DNA of 64,000 nucleotides from Nitzschia sp. pyKryTriq1 (Eukaryota; Bacillariophyta; Bacillariophyceae; Bacillariales; Bacillariaceae). This document shows positions 62,976 to 64,000 of the stretch, one piece after another. A program made the position numbers and the translations under genes. Every line of letters begins with the position of its first letter. The stretch's first letter is position 1. The notes below the pieces were generated by a model, which worked only from the letters and a program-made list of their open reading frames with translations, had not been told where the DNA came from and searched no databases. Location: positions 1 to 64,000 of the forward strand of contig OY101119.1 of assembly GCA_956465555.1 (NCBI GenBank), written 5' to 3'.

Positions 62976-64000
62976 ATGTCGTCTCGTAATCACAACAGGA
63001 ACGTTCACTACTACTACTACTTGCGGTGGTGGTGCTGGTGGGGCAATAATAATCATACTGGCATCGGTATTGTAATGGGACTTGTAATGCTGTTGCTGCT
63101 GCTGGAAACCACCACCACCACAGCAGCAGCACTGGCGGAATTTGCTGCCATTGGCGGTGGGCTCCTGTTGAATCCCGAAGATCAATCCAAGGTCCAAGGC
63201 ATTCGACTGCCGCCCAAGTGTCCTAGGAGTAGTAGCAGTAGTAGTGGTGGTGGTAGTGATGATCTTGATGACTATACTACTACTACTAGTCTGCAAGTGC
63301 CGACCGATGTCGAATACACAATTCTACCCTCGTCGACCGATGCGATCTTTGTCTTGACATCCCCGGCCAATTTGGTAACGACTCGGCTCAACAAGAATAA
63401 CAACATGATGGAGTTGGAATGGAACGCCGATGTGTTAAAAGCACTTTCGCCAGTGCAACAGCAACAGCCGCAGCCGCAAAATGCATCTGTCACTACTAGT
63501 AGTATTAGTGCGACTAATACTACCAACACTACCGGTACGAATACTACCATCACCAGTTCGGCTGCTGCCGAAGAATCATCATTATCACTATTATTTTCGT
63601 TTGGGATTGTCATTCAAATCCCCAATAGGCAATTTCAAAGTTTGGAATCCTGTTGCCACGCCCAGACGCAAGTATTGGAAGGATTTACCAACGTTCAAAG
63701 TTTCATCTTGAGCAGTGGATCCGAAACACGGGCCATTATTTTCACACCATCCTCAACATCAACAACATCAACTACTACAAATGCTGATACTGATAGTGAT
63801 ACTGATGATACAGCATCGACAAATCCACCAACATTGCCTGGCATTCAAATATCTTCCGGTGCCAAGGCCACTATCGAAGGGAATGAATTTGATACGATTG
63901 TCGCATCGTCCGAGGCCGAGCTTCGTCTCAAGGGAAACATCACGACCAGTCTCCGAGCAGAGTCGGCGGCCAGTATCGTTTGGCAGGGTTCCATGAGTAG
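62976..64000 (+). CDS. Large membrane/secreted protein, 3' end outside window
   Basis: An ATG at 62976 opens a frame that stays open to the last base (341 codons seen). Residues 1-32 are polar with Tyr and Trp runs. A hydrophobic segment at about 33-48 (GIGIVMGLVMLLLLLE) is a signal anchor or late signal peptide. About 120-170 alternates beta-like strands (VEYTILPSSTDAIFVLTS, MMELEWNADVLKAL) with Ser/Thr/Asn linkers. From about 210 there is a repetitive beta pattern: FGIVIQIPNRQFQSLESCCH, LPGIQISSGAKATIEGNEFD, then SSEAELRLKGNITTSLRAES. It resembles the solenoid of DUF2807/head-GIN adhesin-like domains, with short strands separated by Gly/Asn/Ser turns (inference). Several N-x-T/S sites suggest glycosylation. 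It may be a surface protein. Confidence 0.65.
   Translation, partial: MSSRNHNRNVHYYYYLRWWCWWGNNNHTGIGIVMGLVMLLLLLETTTTTAAALAEFAAIGGGLLLNPEDQSKVQGIRLPPKCPRSSSSSSGGGSDDLDDYTTTTSLQVPTDVEYTILPSSTDAIFVLTSPANLVTTRLNKNNNMMELEWNADVLKALSPVQQQQPQPQNASVTTSSISATNTTNTTGTNTTITSSAAAEESSLSLLFSFGIVIQIPNRQFQSLESCCHAQTQVLEGFTNVQSFILSSGSETRAIIFTPSSTSTTSTTTNADTDSDTDDTASTNPPTLPGIQISSGAKATIEGNEFDTIVASSEAELRLKGNITTSLRAESAASIVWQGSMS

Noticed and set aside
1-64000. tRNA and rRNA genes
   Set aside because: I scanned for B-box-like GGTTCGAATCC words and rRNA cores. The only near hits lie inside protein genes and lack a cloverleaf.

Overview
The window is one end of a eukaryotic nuclear chromosome, most likely from a pennate diatom or a close stramenopile relative (inference). 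Position 1 lies in a C-rich telomere array with unit AACCCC (TTGGGG on the other strand), oriented as a left chromosome end. The genes are eukaryotic: short GT-AG introns, ATG starts, and standard TAA, TAG and TGA stops. The proteins carry long Ser, Thr, Asn, Gln and Asp runs. There are several families I know only as typical of diatoms: a divergent HMG-box factor with poly-Asn runs, a secreted Cys-rich protein, and proteins with a 'QVQV...LW' motif. Intergenic DNA is packed with CTA/TAG triplet runs and the palindromes ACTAGT and ACCGGT.

Layout. 1-790 is telomere and degenerate telomere-like repeat. 790-3.2 kb is subtelomere, with one three-exon gene whose exons 2 and 3 are duplicates. 3.2-28 kb is gene-dense and mostly housekeeping: NOB1 (18S rRNA maturation), an HMG-box factor, an acidic Ser-rich protein, an exostosin-like glycosyltransferase, a decayed TPR gene, a small two-helix membrane protein, a six-exon phosphoinositide phospholipase C, the APC/C subunit CDC16/APC6, and a MINDY-3-like deubiquitinase with two ubiquitin-interacting motifs. 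28-38 kb holds an LRR-like protein and three related disordered proteins, two of them from a recent tandem duplication of about 2.5 kb. 38-47 kb is more accessory: a GCR1_C-domain protein that looks derived from a Crypton-type recombinase, a secreted or plastid trypsin-like protease fused to a ClpS-like domain, and a Copia-type LTR fossil with identical LTRs. 47-64 kb has a secreted Cys-rich protein, a seven-helix cAMP-receptor-like GPCR, a KH-domain RNA-binding protein, the U2 snRNP subunit SF3B3, a GT8-like glycosyltransferase, a small basic protein with a Cys cluster, and a large membrane or secreted protein cut off by the right edge.

There are no operons. Neighbours are arranged head-to-head or tail-to-tail with 0.3-1.9 kb spacers. 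Functional links are loose: ribosome biogenesis (NOB1), splicing (SF3B3), RNA binding (KH), ubiquitin control (APC6, MINDY) and signalling (PLC, GPCR).

The most unusual items are the trypsin-ClpS fusion, the TTGGGG telomere on a stramenopile-like chromosome, the Crypton-derived GCR1_C protein, and the tandem gene pair with an internal repeat that varies in copy number. All family calls come from reading motifs by eye; no database search was run.
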